Assembly: GCF_019297855.1 (NCBI RefSeq)
Contig: NZ_CP079194.1
Location: 1,165,501-1,229,500, forward strand
DNA from: Gymnodinialimonas ceratoperidinii
GTDB lineage: Bacteria; Pseudomonadota; Alphaproteobacteria; Rhodobacterales; Rhodobacteraceae
Length of the DNA stretch: 64,000 nucleotides
Direction of reading: 5' to 3'
Part shown: one piece after another, positions 1 through 8,742 of the stretch
Layout of the letters: every line of letters starts with the position of its first letter
How positions within the stretch are numbered: the first letter of the stretch is position 1
Position numbers and translations under genes: made by a program
The notes under the pieces: model-generated
Seen by the model: the letters and a program-made list of their open reading frames with translations, nothing else
The model's database searches: none
Told to the model about the DNA's origin: nothing

Positions 1-331
1 CACTGGCGGGCGCCACGCCGTCACGCGGGTGCGGGTGGTGGAAGCGCATGGGCCGGTGGCGCTGGTCTCGTGCCGGTTGGAGACGGGGCGCACGCACCAG
101 ATCAGGGTGCACATGTCGCACGCCGGGCACGCGCTGATCGGCGATCAGACCTACGGCGGCCGCCGCCGCGTCAGCGTCAAGGTGCCGGGCGCCGAATTGT
201 TGAACAATTTCCCGCGTCAGGCGTTACATGCAAAGACACTGGGGTTCGAGCATCCGGTCACCAAGGAGCCGATGAGCTTCGAGGCGCCGCTGCCCGAGGA
301 CTTTCGCGATTTGCTCGCTGCGTTAACCTGA
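1..331 (+). CDS. RluA-family 23S rRNA pseudouridine synthase, C-terminal part
   Basis: The 5' end lies outside the window; the frame is open from base 2 and ends with TGA at 329-331. The visible 109 residues are the end of an RluA/RluD-type catalytic domain: the segment ETGRTHQIRVHM is the conserved core motif after the catalytic aspartate (which would lie upstream), followed by GDQTYGG and a typical QALHA...F.HP closing segment. Such enzymes isomerise uridines in 23S rRNA (RluC/RluD) or rRNA and tRNA (RluA); which one cannot be told from this fragment. Neither the S4 domain nor the catalytic Asp is visible. It reads toward rpoH, 245 bases downstream. Confidence 0.9.
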   Translation, partial: TGGRHAVTRVRVVEAHGPVALVSCRLETGRTHQIRVHMSHAGHALIGDQTYGGRRRVSVKVPGAELLNNFPRQALHAKTLGFEHPVTKEPMSFEAPLPEDFRDLLAALT

Positions 332-475
332 TCGTAACAATCGCGGTCTATAGGAAGACCAGCCGCAGATGCCGCGTGTAACATGTGCGCAAATGCACGT
401 TACTGCGCGCGGGTTATGGTTGCTGTTCGTTTGCGCGAAGTTCATAACGGTGCCCTGAAATCGTAACGCCGATGG

Positions 476-505
476 CTTGAAATTAAGTTAATCGTATTTA
501 CATAC
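476..505 (+). promoter_or_regulatory. candidate promoter of rpoH
   Basis: CTTGAAA at 476-482 matches the -35 consensus of sigma-32 promoters and contains TTGAAA. The downstream element is weak in either reading (TTTACATAC around 497-505). The site lies 72 bases before the rpoH start. This is a single-motif guess. Confidence 0.25.
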
Positions 506-576
506 CTATCATACCGGACTGCGCACCAATGCGCCCGGCCCGCGAATACGGGACCAAAGCACGAGGGGAACCAGAT

Positions 577-1473
577 ATGGCCAACTATGCAAATCTTCCC
601 GCACCAACGCCCGAAGGCGGTCTGAACCGCTATCTTCAGGAAATCCGCAAATTTCCCATGCTGGAGCCGGAAGAAGAATACATGCTCGCCAAGCGGTGGG
701 TCGAGGATGAGGATACGGACGCGGCCCACAAGATGGTCACGTCGCACCTGCGTCTCGCCGCGAAGATCGCGATGGGTTACCGGGGCTACGGCTTGCCGCA
801 AGCCGAGGTGATCTCGGAGGCCAATGTCGGCCTGATGCAGGCGGTCAAGAAATTCGACCCGGAAAAGGGCTTTCGTCTTGCGACCTACGCGATGTGGTGG
901 ATCCGCGCCGCGATTCAGGAATACGTTCTGCGGTCTTGGTCGATGGTGAAGCTCGGCACGACCTCGGCGCAGAAGAAGCTGTTCTTCAACCTGCGCAAGG
1001 CCAAGGCCCGTATCGGCGCGCTGGAAGAGGGTGATCTTCGCCCCGAAAACGTGGAGCGGATCGCAAACGATCTGGGCGTGACCGAGAAGGAAGTGATCTC
1101 GATGAACCGCCGCATGTCCGGCGGTGACGCGTCGTTGAATGCGACGGTCGGCTCGGACGACGAGGGGTCCGCCCAATGGCAGGACTGGCTGGAAGACGAG
1201 GACGCCGATCAGGCAACCGATTATGCCGAGCGGGACGAATATCAGAGCCGCATGGCGCTGATGGAAGAGGCGATGGAAGTCCTCAATGACCGCGAGAAAG
1301 ACATCCTCACCCAACGGCGCTTGCAGGAGAAGGCCGTGACGCTGGAGGATCTTTCGTCGGTCTATGACGTCAGCCGCGAGCGTATTCGCCAGATCGAAGT
1401 GCGCGCGTTCGAGAAGTTGCAGAAACGCATGCGCGACCTTGCGCGTGAGCAGGGGATGCTCACCAGCGCCTGA
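577..1473 (+). CDS. rpoH: RNA polymerase sigma factor RpoH (sigma-32)
   Basis: This 298-residue sigma-70-family protein directs RNA polymerase to heat-shock promoters. The RpoH box, QKKLFFNLRKAK, is at residues 132-143 and separates it from other sigma factors. Region 2 (RLAAKIAMGYRGYGLP, then ANVGLMQAVKKFDP and ATYAMWWIRAAIQEY) and region 4 (LNDREKDIL ... VSRERIRQIE) are intact. I chose ATG 577, preceded by GAGGGGAA, over an in-frame ATG at 529. Rhodobacterales often carry two RpoH paralogues (RpoHI and RpoHII); I cannot say which this is. A terminator follows at 1513. Its likely targets in this window are hsp20 and groESL. Confidence 0.97.
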   Translation: MANYANLPAPTPEGGLNRYLQEIRKFPMLEPEEEYMLAKRWVEDEDTDAAHKMVTSHLRLAAKIAMGYRGYGLPQAEVISEANVGLMQAVKKFDPEKGFRLATYAMWWIRAAIQEYVLRSWSMVKLGTTSAQKKLFFNLRKAKARIGALEEGDLRPENVERIANDLGVTEKEVISMNRRMSGGDASLNATVGSDDEGSAQWQDWLEDEDADQATDYAERDEYQSRMALMEEAMEVLNDREKDILTQRRLQEKAVTLEDLSSVYDVSRERIRQIEVRAFEKLQKRMRDLAREQGMLTSA

Positions 1474-1512
1474 GTTCAGACAATGGGGCGGCCTTGGCGC
1501 CGCCCTCTCGAC

Positions 1513-1546
1513 AAGGCCCATGCGGATTGCCCGCGTGGGCCTTTTT
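1513..1546 (+). terminator. rho-independent terminator of rpoH
   Basis: AAGGCCCA at 1513-1520 pairs with TGGGCCTT at 1536-1543, and the T-run continues to 1546. A second GC-rich hairpin (GGGCGGC pairing with GCCGCCC, about 1486-1504) precedes it. Confidence 0.85.
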
Positions 1547-1615
1547 CATGTGTCGCCGCAAGCGGATGGTTCAATGCCGCTGGAAGCCCGGCGCGCATCG
1601 CGGTAGCGTCGCGCC

Positions 1616-2584
1616 ATGACACAGCATCTGACATGGGGTATCCTCGGGGCCTCTGGTTTTGCACGCAAAATCACCGCCCCCGCGATCCACGCCGCCCGCC
1701 GCACGCACCTGAAATCCATCGCCACGCGCGACCCGTCAAAGGCCGTTCCGTTCGAGGACCTTGTCCCCGGTCTGCGGGTCGAGAGCAGCTATGACGCGAT
1801 CCTCGCCGATCCGGAGATCGACGCGGTCTACATTCCGCTGCCCAACGCGCTCCACACCGAGTGGAGCCTGAAGGCGGCCGAGGCGGGCAAGCATGTGCTC
1901 TGCGAGAAGCCGATCGGACTGACGACGGACGACCTTGACCAGTTGATCGCGGCGCGGGAAGCCACCGGCCGCCTGATCGCCGAGGCATGGATGCCCGCCC
2001 ATCATCCACAGTGGCAGCGCACCCGCGCGTTGATTGCCGAGGGCGCGATCGGGCGGCTGCACCACGTCACGGGGACCTTCACCTATGCCCTTGGCGAGAC
2101 GCCGAATATCCGTCTGTCGCAGGCTCTGGGCGGCGGGGGGCTGCGCGATATCGGCGTCTACCCCATCGGCGCGTTCCGCCTTGCGACCGGGCTGGAGCCG
2201 GAGCCTCTCCACCTCGACATGGAGCGCGAGGAAGGGGTGGATACGAAAACCTGGGTCGCCGCCCGCGCGGGCGAGGTGCGGTTCGATTTCCACGTCTCCA
2301 TGCGCGCCGCACGCTATCAGCACATGATGTTTCACGGCACCGAGGGCACGCTGAGCCTGCCCGCGCCTTTCAACCCCGGTGTCTATGGCGAGGCCCGGAT
2401 CATCATCGCGCGCGAGGGCGCGGATGTTCAGGTGATCCGCTATCCCGGCATTGATCAATACGTGGCGCAGGTCGAGGCTGTCGCGGCCCATGTACTGGAC
2501 GGTGAGGGCTTTGCCTGCCCGCTGGAATTCTCGCGCGGGACCCAGGCCGTTCTGGATGCGATCTTTGACCGGGCGGAAGGCTGA
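1616..2584 (+). CDS. Gfo/Idh/MocA-family NAD(P)-dependent oxidoreductase
   Basis: A 322-residue protein. The N-terminal Rossmann fold starts at residue 7 with WGILGASGFA, and the family motif CEKPIGL is near residue 98, where the lysine helps position substrate. The C-terminal half is the usual alpha/beta substrate domain (GGGGLRDIGVYPI). Members oxidise or reduce sugars, inositols and other hydroxy compounds; substrate cannot be inferred here, and neighbours do not help. It lies alone between the rpoH terminator and a small membrane-protein gene. Confidence 0.88.
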   Translation: MTQHLTWGILGASGFARKITAPAIHAARRTHLKSIATRDPSKAVPFEDLVPGLRVESSYDAILADPEIDAVYIPLPNALHTEWSLKAAEAGKHVLCEKPIGLTTDDLDQLIAAREATGRLIAEAWMPAHHPQWQRTRALIAEGAIGRLHHVTGTFTYALGETPNIRLSQALGGGGLRDIGVYPIGAFRLATGLEPEPLHLDMEREEGVDTKTWVAARAGEVRFDFHVSMRAARYQHMMFHGTEGTLSLPAPFNPGVYGEARIIIAREGADVQVIRYPGIDQYVAQVEAVAAHVLDGEGFACPLEFSRGTQAVLDAIFDRAEG

Positions 2585-2653
2585 GCGCGCCCGGGCTGGT
2601 CGCCTGCAAATCGGCCGGTTATGCTTGCCCATCCCTTGCACGAGGACGCTTCC

Positions 2654-2959
2654 ATGGCCCGAAACGACGATGAAAACCTTGAAGGTCGCCTGAGCGGCGA
2701 ACAGCCCGAGACCGAGCAGGACTCGATCCTCGAGCGCTTGCTCTACGTTGTCCTGATCGCGGTGATGCTGAGCCTCGCCAACACCGTGTTGACCGCGATC
2801 ACGGTGGTCCAGTTCATCGTGATCGCTGTCTCCAAGGGCGAGCCGAACGAGCGTCTGGCCGATTTCGGCACCGATCTGGGCATCTGGATGGCCAAGGCCG
2901 CGCGCTATCAGTCGGCGGCATCAGACGTGAAGCCCTGGCCTTGGACCGATCTGGATTGA
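2654..2959 (+). CDS. DUF4389 family membrane protein
   Basis: A 101-residue protein with an acidic N-terminus, one long hydrophobic stretch (about residues 27-60, LLYVVLIAVMLSLAN...VVQFIVIAV) and the family's closing pattern LADFGTDLGIWMAKAARYQ...KPWPW. DUF4389 proteins are small inner-membrane proteins of unknown function. I prefer ATG 2654, which has GAGGA seven bases upstream, to ATG 2621. It is convergent with the dipeptidase gene, 16 bases apart. Confidence 0.75.
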   Translation: MARNDDENLEGRLSGEQPETEQDSILERLLYVVLIAVMLSLANTVLTAITVVQFIVIAVSKGEPNERLADFGTDLGIWMAKAARYQSAASDVKPWPWTDLD

Positions 2960-2975
2960 CGCGCGGCGCGCGGAG

Positions 2976-4163
2976 TCAGTTCAAGCGGGCCCGGAGCACG
3001 CGCAGCATGTTCTCGCCCATGACCGCGCGGATTTCCTCTTCGCTGGCACCAGCCCGCAGCAGCGCGTCGGTCAATGCCGCGAGCTCCGAGGTGTCGAAGC
3101 CGACGGCGACGGAGCCGTCGTAGTCCGACCCGAGCGAAACGTGGTCCACGCCCACGGCGTCGATCGCCGCCATGATGACGCGGGCGACGCCCTCGGGGCT
3201 GTCGTCGCAGGTCACATCGGCCCAATAGCCGATGCCGATCACCCCGCCGCCCTCATCCGCGCCGTTTGCCACGATGTCGCGCATCAGATCGTCGGGGAAG
3301 TTGCGATGCGCGTCGCAGGCCGACCGCAGGCCCGTATGGCTGACGATCAGCGGAATGTCGGTGGCCGCCAGCACATCGCGGGCGACCTGCGGCGAGGAAT
3401 GGGCGAGGTCGAGCACCATATTGCGCGCGACCACTTCCGCCACGACCTCTGCTCCGAAGGCCGAGAGGCCCGCGTCGCCGACCCCGTGAAGGGACCCTCC
3501 GAGCGCGTTGTCGAAGAAGTGGTGCAAGCCGATGACCCGGTAGCCCGCCGCCTCAAGCCGGTCGAGATTGGCGATATCGCCCTCAAGGGCGTGGGCGCCT
3601 TCGATCCCCAGAAGCCCGGCCACGACCGGCACCCCTTGCGAGCGCGCCTCCAGCACCGCGTCCAGATCCTCGGCGGTCGTCACGACGCGCAGCGCCCCCT
3701 CGGACTCCTCGGCGAAACCGTGAAGGCGTTCGGCTTGGTAGAGCGCACGCTCCGCAAGGCTATTCCATGTGCGCGGCGGCCAGAGTTGGGCGACGGCGAG
3801 TGTCGTGATGTTGTCGCGCGCCTCGGCGGTGTTCTCGTGATAATTCTGTCCGGCCGGGGATTTCGTTACCGCCGTGAAGACCTGCACGGCGACATTGCCC
3901 TCCAGCAGGCGCGGAATATCGACGTGGCCGATGGTGCTGCGATGGTTCAGATCGCGGTTCCAGAGCAAGCTGTCGGCGTGCCAGTCCCCGATGGTCAGGG
4001 AGCCGTGCAGCGCCAGAGCCTCTGGCGAAACCTCGTAGGGAGCCTCCCGCGTGACCGCGTTGCGTTGGGATTCCACGTAGCCCGGACCGAAGGCCAGAAA
4101 CGCCGCGATGCACACGATGACCAGCAGCAGTAACCGCCCGAGAAATTTACCAAAAACCCGCAT
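2976..4163 (-). CDS. membrane dipeptidase (peptidase M19, renal dipeptidase family)
   Basis: A 395-residue zinc dipeptidase. Residues 8-29 form an N-terminal membrane anchor or signal. Metal ligands expected for M19 enzymes are visible: H62 and D64 in DWHADS, E188 in GIEGAH, H255 in DLAHSS and H276 in VSHTG; GSDYDG lies near the C-terminus. The family hydrolyses dipeptides, including some D-amino-acid and dehydro-dipeptides. The signal segment places it facing the periplasm. The gene is alone on its strand. Confidence 0.92.
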   Translation of the reverse strand: MRVFGKFLGRLLLLVIVCIAAFLAFGPGYVESQRNAVTREAPYEVSPEALALHGSLTIGDWHADSLLWNRDLNHRSTIGHVDIPRLLEGNVAVQVFTAVTKSPAGQNYHENTAEARDNITTLAVAQLWPPRTWNSLAERALYQAERLHGFAEESEGALRVVTTAEDLDAVLEARSQGVPVVAGLLGIEGAHALEGDIANLDRLEAAGYRVIGLHHFFDNALGGSLHGVGDAGLSAFGAEVVAEVVARNMVLDLAHSSPQVARDVLAATDIPLIVSHTGLRSACDAHRNFPDDLMRDIVANGADEGGGVIGIGYWADVTCDDSPEGVARVIMAAIDAVGVDHVSLGSDYDGSVAVGFDTSELAALTDALLRAGASEEEIRAVMGENMLRVLRARLN

Positions 4164-4239
4164 ATCTTGAACCTCTCCTCAATCGTCGCCACGTTAAGGC
4201 CATGCGCAGGAGGCGCAAGTCTGACGTGGGGGATGTGAT

Positions 4240-4509
4240 ATGGCCGGAGGATGGGCAAAGGACGGCGCGGTCGGTGAGCAGATCGAAGCGTCGATCAATG
4301 ACGAACTGGCGCGGATGCGCGCGAAGGCGGCGCCGCAGGGCGAAAGCCGGACCCATTGCGCTGACTGCGAGGAGCCGATCCCCGAAGCCAGACGCGCGGC
4401 CATTTCCGGCGTGAAGCTCTGCGTTGACTGCGCCAGCGACAGGGACACCCGTCCCGAAGCGCGTGGTGGGTTCAACCGTCGCGGATCGAAGGACTCGCAG
4501 CTGAAGTAA
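4240..4509 (+). CDS. DksA/TraR-type C4 zinc-finger protein
   Basis: An 89-residue protein with a CADC...CVDC four-cysteine zinc finger (about residues 41-65) spaced as in DksA/TraR, preceded by a short helix (EQIEASINDELARMRAK). It is much shorter than full DksA (about 150 residues) and lacks the long coiled coil with its acidic tip, so it is closer to TraR/YbiI-like proteins. These bind in or near the RNA polymerase secondary channel; whether this one does is untested. The start is supported by GTGGGGGA at 4226-4233. It is divergent from the dipeptidase gene. Confidence 0.85.
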   Translation: MAGGWAKDGAVGEQIEASINDELARMRAKAAPQGESRTHCADCEEPIPEARRAAISGVKLCVDCASDRDTRPEARGGFNRRGSKDSQLK

Positions 4510-4526
4510 GCGCGGGGTGCGCGTCG

Positions 4527-5921
4527 CTATCCGGCGTTGCCGTCGGCGGCTTCCAATCGGGTGGCGGCGTCCCAATAGGGGGCCTCCAGCCGATATTTCA
4601 GCCCGTCCGGCGCGAATTCCAAGGTGGTCTCTCCGTTCAATTCCGAGGCAATCAACGTCTCGATCAACTGCCGCCCGAAGCCTTCGCGGGTGGGTGGCGT
4701 GATTGTCGCGTCGGATTGTTCGTCCCATGTCAGCACGAAGCGCGGCTCCGCCGTTTCGCTGCCCTCGATCCACCATTTCAGGCGCACGGTCCCGTTGTGC
4801 TTCAGCGCCCCGTATTTGATCGCGTTGGTCATCAACTCGAAGAGCGCGAGGGCCGTCATGGCGACCGACTGCGCGGGGAGCGAGATATCCGGCCCCTCCA
4901 CGCTGAGCCGGCTCTCGCCGTCGAAGCGACCGGTTGTCAATTTCACCACGTCGGTCAGGCTGGTGCTGTCCCAATTGTTGTCCACCAGAAGATCATGCGC
5001 GGCGGAAAGCGCGCTGATCCTGTCGATGAATTTCGTGGTTTCCGCCTTGGTGCTGGCAGAGCGGAAGGTCTGCCGCGCGATACCGACCACGACCGCGAGG
5101 TTGTTTTTCACGCGGTGGTTCAACTCGCGCATCATGATGTCGACTTGGTGCTCTGCCTGAACCTGCTTGGTGATGTCGCGGATCAGCAAGGAGAAATCGC
5201 ATGTCCCGTCGAGCGAGCGCTGATCCGGGATCGGGGTGACCGACAGATGCAGATGCCGTCCGTCCGGCGTCGCCTCCTTGAAGAAAACCGTCTCGTTCGA
5301 GGCGCAGGCCTCCTTGAGGTGCGGGGTCAGCCAGTCGGAGGTGTTCGAGACGTCCAGCAGGTCTTGCGCGGATTGGCCGGCTGCCGTCGCCTCATCAAGG
5401 CCGAACATGCGGACAGAGGCGGGGTTCCACCGCTTGATGGCGCCGTTTGCGTCGAGCCGCAGCACGGAAATCAGCGAGGATTCCACGATCGCAGCCAGTT
5501 CCTCCGCCCCGTCACGGGCGCGGCGCAACTCGGCCTCGTATTGCGCGCGCTCGGTGGTGTCGAGGGCGGTGAAGATGATCTCTTCCTCACCGGTGACTGT
5601 GTTCATCTCGAGGTTGCCGTTCAGCAGGATCGGCACGGTGCGGCCATCGGGATTCTTCAGGTTGCACTGAATCTCGCGCACGAAGCCCTGGATGTAGAGC
5701 ATCGGCAGCATATGCGTATCGCAATAGATGCGGCCCGCCACATCGAAGAGGTCCGACAGGCGCTTGCCGACGATCTCGCCCTGCTCCCGCCCACACCAGA
5801 GCGCGAAACGCGGGTTGCAATAGAGCACGCGCGCATCACGATCGGTCAGGACGACAGCACAAGGAGCCAGGCTGATAATACGACGGGCAGCTCCGGGTAC
5901 CAGCGTCAGTTCGTCCGTCAC
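4527..5921 (-). CDS. PAS-PAS sensor histidine kinase of the HWE/HisKA_2 type
   Basis: A 464-residue soluble kinase with no membrane segment. PAS domain 1 spans about residues 15-125 and PAS domain 2 about 140-255. The H-box RELNHRVKNNLAVV has phospho-acceptor H269, N366 lies in the N-box (FELMTNAIKYG), W399-x-E401 is the tryptophan/glutamate signature of HWE kinases, and a GFG follows at 414. In HWE kinases the N-box often begins with His; here it is Phe. The start is GTG and overlaps the stop of the upstream hydrolase gene by four bases (5918-5921), so the two are translationally coupled. No response regulator lies next to it. The partner hydrolase resembles RsbQ, which in Bacillus supports a PAS-domain sensor. 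Confidence 0.9.
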   Translation of the reverse strand: MTDELTLVPGAARRIISLAPCAVVLTDRDARVLYCNPRFALWCGREQGEIVGKRLSDLFDVAGRIYCDTHMLPMLYIQGFVREIQCNLKNPDGRTVPILLNGNLEMNTVTGEEEIIFTALDTTERAQYEAELRRARDGAEELAAIVESSLISVLRLDANGAIKRWNPASVRMFGLDEATAAGQSAQDLLDVSNTSDWLTPHLKEACASNETVFFKEATPDGRHLHLSVTPIPDQRSLDGTCDFSLLIRDITKQVQAEHQVDIMMRELNHRVKNNLAVVVGIARQTFRSASTKAETTKFIDRISALSAAHDLLVDNNWDSTSLTDVVKLTTGRFDGESRLSVEGPDISLPAQSVAMTALALFELMTNAIKYGALKHNGTVRLKWWIEGSETAEPRFVLTWDEQSDATITPPTREGFGRQLIETLIASELNGETTLEFAPDGLKYRLEAPYWDAATRLEAADGNAG

Positions 5922-6727
5922 CGGTTCGCTTGCTCGCGGCTCAGATAGGAGTCTATCGCCTGAATGGTCGCGTCAGGTGCCGTCAGGTGCGGGCAATGGC
6001 CGAAGGTGTCGATGACGTTCAGCGTGGCATTGGGGATCGTCTTTTCCATCCACTCACCCACCGACGTCGGCGCGAGCGCATCATTGGCGCATTGCAGGAT
6101 CAGTGTTGGTACGTCGATCTGGCTCATCTCGGCGCGTTTGTCGGAGAGGAAGGTGACCTCTCCGAAATGACGGGCGATATCGGGATCGGTGCGGCAGAAG
6201 CTTTGCGTCAGCATCTGGCTTGCGGGCCCTTCCGCCCCGTCTCCGGCGATGGTCGGCGCCATCTGCTCGGCCCACCCGAGGTAGTTCTGCTGCATGAAAT
6301 CGATCACCTGCTCCAGATCGGCACGGTCGAAGCCGCCGGTATACTCGGGCTGGTTCAGGAAGCAGGGCGAGGGGGCCACCATCACCACCGAACCGATCTT
6401 GTCAGGGGCCGCCACCGCGGCGAGGCCCGAGGTAATGGCGCTGACCGAATGGCCGACGAGGGTCGGTTTCTCCAGCTCCAGCGCGTCGCAGATCTCGATG
6501 ATGTCCTCGGCGTGCCGCTCCAGCTTCCCGTAGGACGCGTAATCATAGGCCGAAAGGTCGGACTGCCCGGCACCGGTCAGATCGAAGAGCACCACGCGGT
6601 GGCTCTCCTCGAAAGCCGGCGCCACGAATTTCCACATCGACTGGTCACAGCCGAACCCATGGGCAAATACAAGGACATGATCGCCGGACCCGAACGTCCG
6701 AACATTGTTTCGTTGCACGACAGACAT
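5918..6727 (-). CDS. RsbQ/KAI2-like alpha/beta hydrolase
   Basis: A 269-residue alpha/beta hydrolase whose length and motifs match the RsbQ/D14/KAI2 family: HGFGCDQSMW at 23-32, nucleophile S94 in GHSVS, D216 in CANDALAP, and a His in GHCPHLTAPD (H244). RsbQ in Bacillus subtilis is required for the PAS-domain phosphatase RsbP to respond to energy stress, probably by acting on a small hydrophobic ligand. The coupled PAS kinase downstream suggests the same arrangement with a different output module. The ligand is unknown. The start is ATG 6727. Confidence 0.88.
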   Translation of the reverse strand: MSVVQRNNVRTFGSGDHVLVFAHGFGCDQSMWKFVAPAFEESHRVVLFDLTGAGQSDLSAYDYASYGKLERHAEDIIEICDALELEKPTLVGHSVSAITSGLAAVAAPDKIGSVVMVAPSPCFLNQPEYTGGFDRADLEQVIDFMQQNYLGWAEQMAPTIAGDGAEGPASQMLTQSFCRTDPDIARHFGEVTFLSDKRAEMSQIDVPTLILQCANDALAPTSVGEWMEKTIPNATLNVIDTFGHCPHLTAPDATIQAIDSYLSREQANR

Positions 6728-6781
6728 TCAGACACCCCCGGATAAATGCAAAGCAAAGACGGTAGCGCTGCGATTATCCCC

Positions 6782-8608
6782 TTATTTCTCCATCGCTTCA
6801 AGTTCGTCGATGAAACTTTCGATCATGCTGAGGCCCTTGTCCCAGAATGCCGGGTCACTGGCGTCGAGGCCGAAGGGTGCCAGAAGCTCCTTGTGGTGCT
6901 TCGAGCCGCCCGCGCGCAGCATGTCGAAATACTTCTCCTCGAAGCCCTCCGAGCCTTCCGCGTAAACGGCGTAGAGCGCGTTCACGAGGCCGTCGCCGAA
7001 GGCATAGGCGTAGACGTAGAAGGGCGAGTGGACGAAGTGGGGGATATAGGCCCAGAAGGTCTCGTAGCCCTCCATGAAGTTGAAGACCGGCCCGAGGCTT
7101 TCCCCCTGCACCGACATCCAGAGCGCGTTGATATCGTCCACCGTCAACTCGCCGCCCCGCCGCGCCTCGTGCAGCTTGCACTCGAAGTCGTAGAAGGCGA
7201 TCTGGCGCACGACCGTGTTGATCATGTCCTCGACCTTGCCCGCGAGCATCACCTTGCGGGTTGCATCGTCCTTGGCCTCGGCGAGCATCTTGCGGAAGGT
7301 CAGCATTTCCCCGAAGACCGAGGCGGTCTCGGCCAGCGTCAGCGGCGTGGAAGAGAGCATCTCGCCCTGGCCGGCAGCAAGCCGCTGGTGCACGCCGTGG
7401 CCCAATTCATGCGCCAGGGTCATCACGTCCCGCGGTTTACCAAGGTAGTTGAGCATCACGTAGGGATGCACATCCGTGACGGTCGGATGGGCGAAGGCCC
7501 CGGGCGCCTTGCCCTCCTTCACGCCGGCGTCGATCCAGCCATCGGTGAAAAACGGCCGCGCCAGCTCCTCCATCCGGGGATCAAAGGCGGCATAGGCTTC
7601 CGAGACGGTGCGCCGCGCTTCTTCCCACCCGACGATGCGGTTTTCTTCCATCGGCAGGGGCGCGTTGCGGTCCCAGACCTCCAGCGTGTCGAGGCCGAGC
7701 CACTTGGCCTTGAGGTTGTAATAACGATGCGACAAGCGCGGATAGGCCGCAACCACGGCATTGCGCAGCGCCTCCACAACCTCGGGTTCCACGTGGTTGG
7801 CGAGGTGCCGGCTGGCCTGGGGCGAGGGCAGCCCGCGCCAGCGGTCGCCGATCTCCTTCTCCTTCGCCAGAGTGTTGTGGATCCGTGCGAAAAGCGGCGC
7901 CGTCTCCTCGAACTTCTCGGCCAGCGCCCGCGCACCCGCCTCGCGCCGCGCCCGGTCGCTGTCGGTCAGCAGGTTCAGCGTCGCTTCGATCCCCAGATGC
8001 TCGCCGTCGACCTCGAAGGTCAGCCCGGCAATCTGCTCGTCGAAAAGCTTGTTCCAGGCCGAGGCCCCGACGACCGAAGTATCATGCAGGAACTTCTCCA
8101 ACTCATCGCTCAGCTGGTAGGGCTTCATCGCCCGCATCCGGTCGAACACCGGCTTGTAGCGCGCCAACTCGTCGTTCTCCGCCATCATCGCCTCGTAATG
8201 GGCGTCCTCGATGCGGTTGAATTCCAGCGAGAAGAAGACCAGCGGCGTGGTGTAGGTGGTGATCTTGTCCTGCATGTCGGACATGAACTTGGCGCGCTCG
8301 CCGTCAGTCGTTTTCTGGTAATAGCGCAGCCCCGCGAAGGACATGATCCGGCCCGCGATCATGTCGATCTTCTCGTAGCGCAGGGTGCATTCCAGCAGAC
8401 CCGCCGCGTCCAGCTCGGCCAGCTTGCCCTCGTAATCGGCGGCGAAGGTGCGGCAGGCTTCCTCCAGCCAATCCAGATCGCGCTTCAACGCGGCCGCGTC
8501 CTGCCCCTCGTAGAGGTCATCGAGGTTCCACTCCGGCAACCCCTCCAACGGTGCGCCTCCAGAGTCGGTGGCGGCGTCACGGGCGGGAGATGGGAACGGC
8601 AGGCGCAT
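6782..8608 (-). CDS. pepF: M3-family oligoendopeptidase F
   Basis: A 608-residue cytoplasmic zinc metallopeptidase with the HELGHGVHQ motif and a distal glutamate in ETASVFGE, both typical of M3 thimet-oligopeptidase relatives. The N-terminal helical domain starts with LPEWNLDDLY, as in PepF proteins. It cleaves short peptides. The open frame extends upstream to 8668, but ATG 8608 has AGAGGA seven bases before it and gives the usual N-terminus. It is in its own transcription unit, 54 bases upstream of the hydrolase-kinase pair. Confidence 0.93.
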   Translation of the reverse strand: MRLPFPSPARDAATDSGGAPLEGLPEWNLDDLYEGQDAAALKRDLDWLEEACRTFAADYEGKLAELDAAGLLECTLRYEKIDMIAGRIMSFAGLRYYQKTTDGERAKFMSDMQDKITTYTTPLVFFSLEFNRIEDAHYEAMMAENDELARYKPVFDRMRAMKPYQLSDELEKFLHDTSVVGASAWNKLFDEQIAGLTFEVDGEHLGIEATLNLLTDSDRARREAGARALAEKFEETAPLFARIHNTLAKEKEIGDRWRGLPSPQASRHLANHVEPEVVEALRNAVVAAYPRLSHRYYNLKAKWLGLDTLEVWDRNAPLPMEENRIVGWEEARRTVSEAYAAFDPRMEELARPFFTDGWIDAGVKEGKAPGAFAHPTVTDVHPYVMLNYLGKPRDVMTLAHELGHGVHQRLAAGQGEMLSSTPLTLAETASVFGEMLTFRKMLAEAKDDATRKVMLAGKVEDMINTVVRQIAFYDFECKLHEARRGGELTVDDINALWMSVQGESLGPVFNFMEGYETFWAYIPHFVHSPFYVYAYAFGDGLVNALYAVYAEGSEGFEEKYFDMLRAGGSKHHKELLAPFGLDASDPAFWDKGLSMIESFIDELEAMEK

Positions 8609-8672
8609 GGGAAATCCTCTGGAAATAAGCATCGGCACAGATATGCGCCTGCGAGGGGGAGGTCTCAACCCA

Positions 8673-8736
8673 CCCCTTCATCTTTTCACAAATACCGGCG
8701 GGGTGTGGGGCAGCGCCCCACAAGCGCGTCAGCGCT
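8673..8736 (-). repeat. intergenic repeat element, copy A
   Basis: On the minus strand, directly after the stop codon of the gene ending at 8743, lie two hairpins (AAGCGC/GCGCTT and GTGGGGC/GCCCCAC) and then a segment ending in TATTTGTGAAAAGATGAAGG. Copies B (16011-16085) and C (44401-44441) share the TATxxxxCAAGATGAAGG-like tail. All three follow a gene stop on the sense strand. Confidence 0.55.
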
Positions 8737-8742
8737 TGAGCC

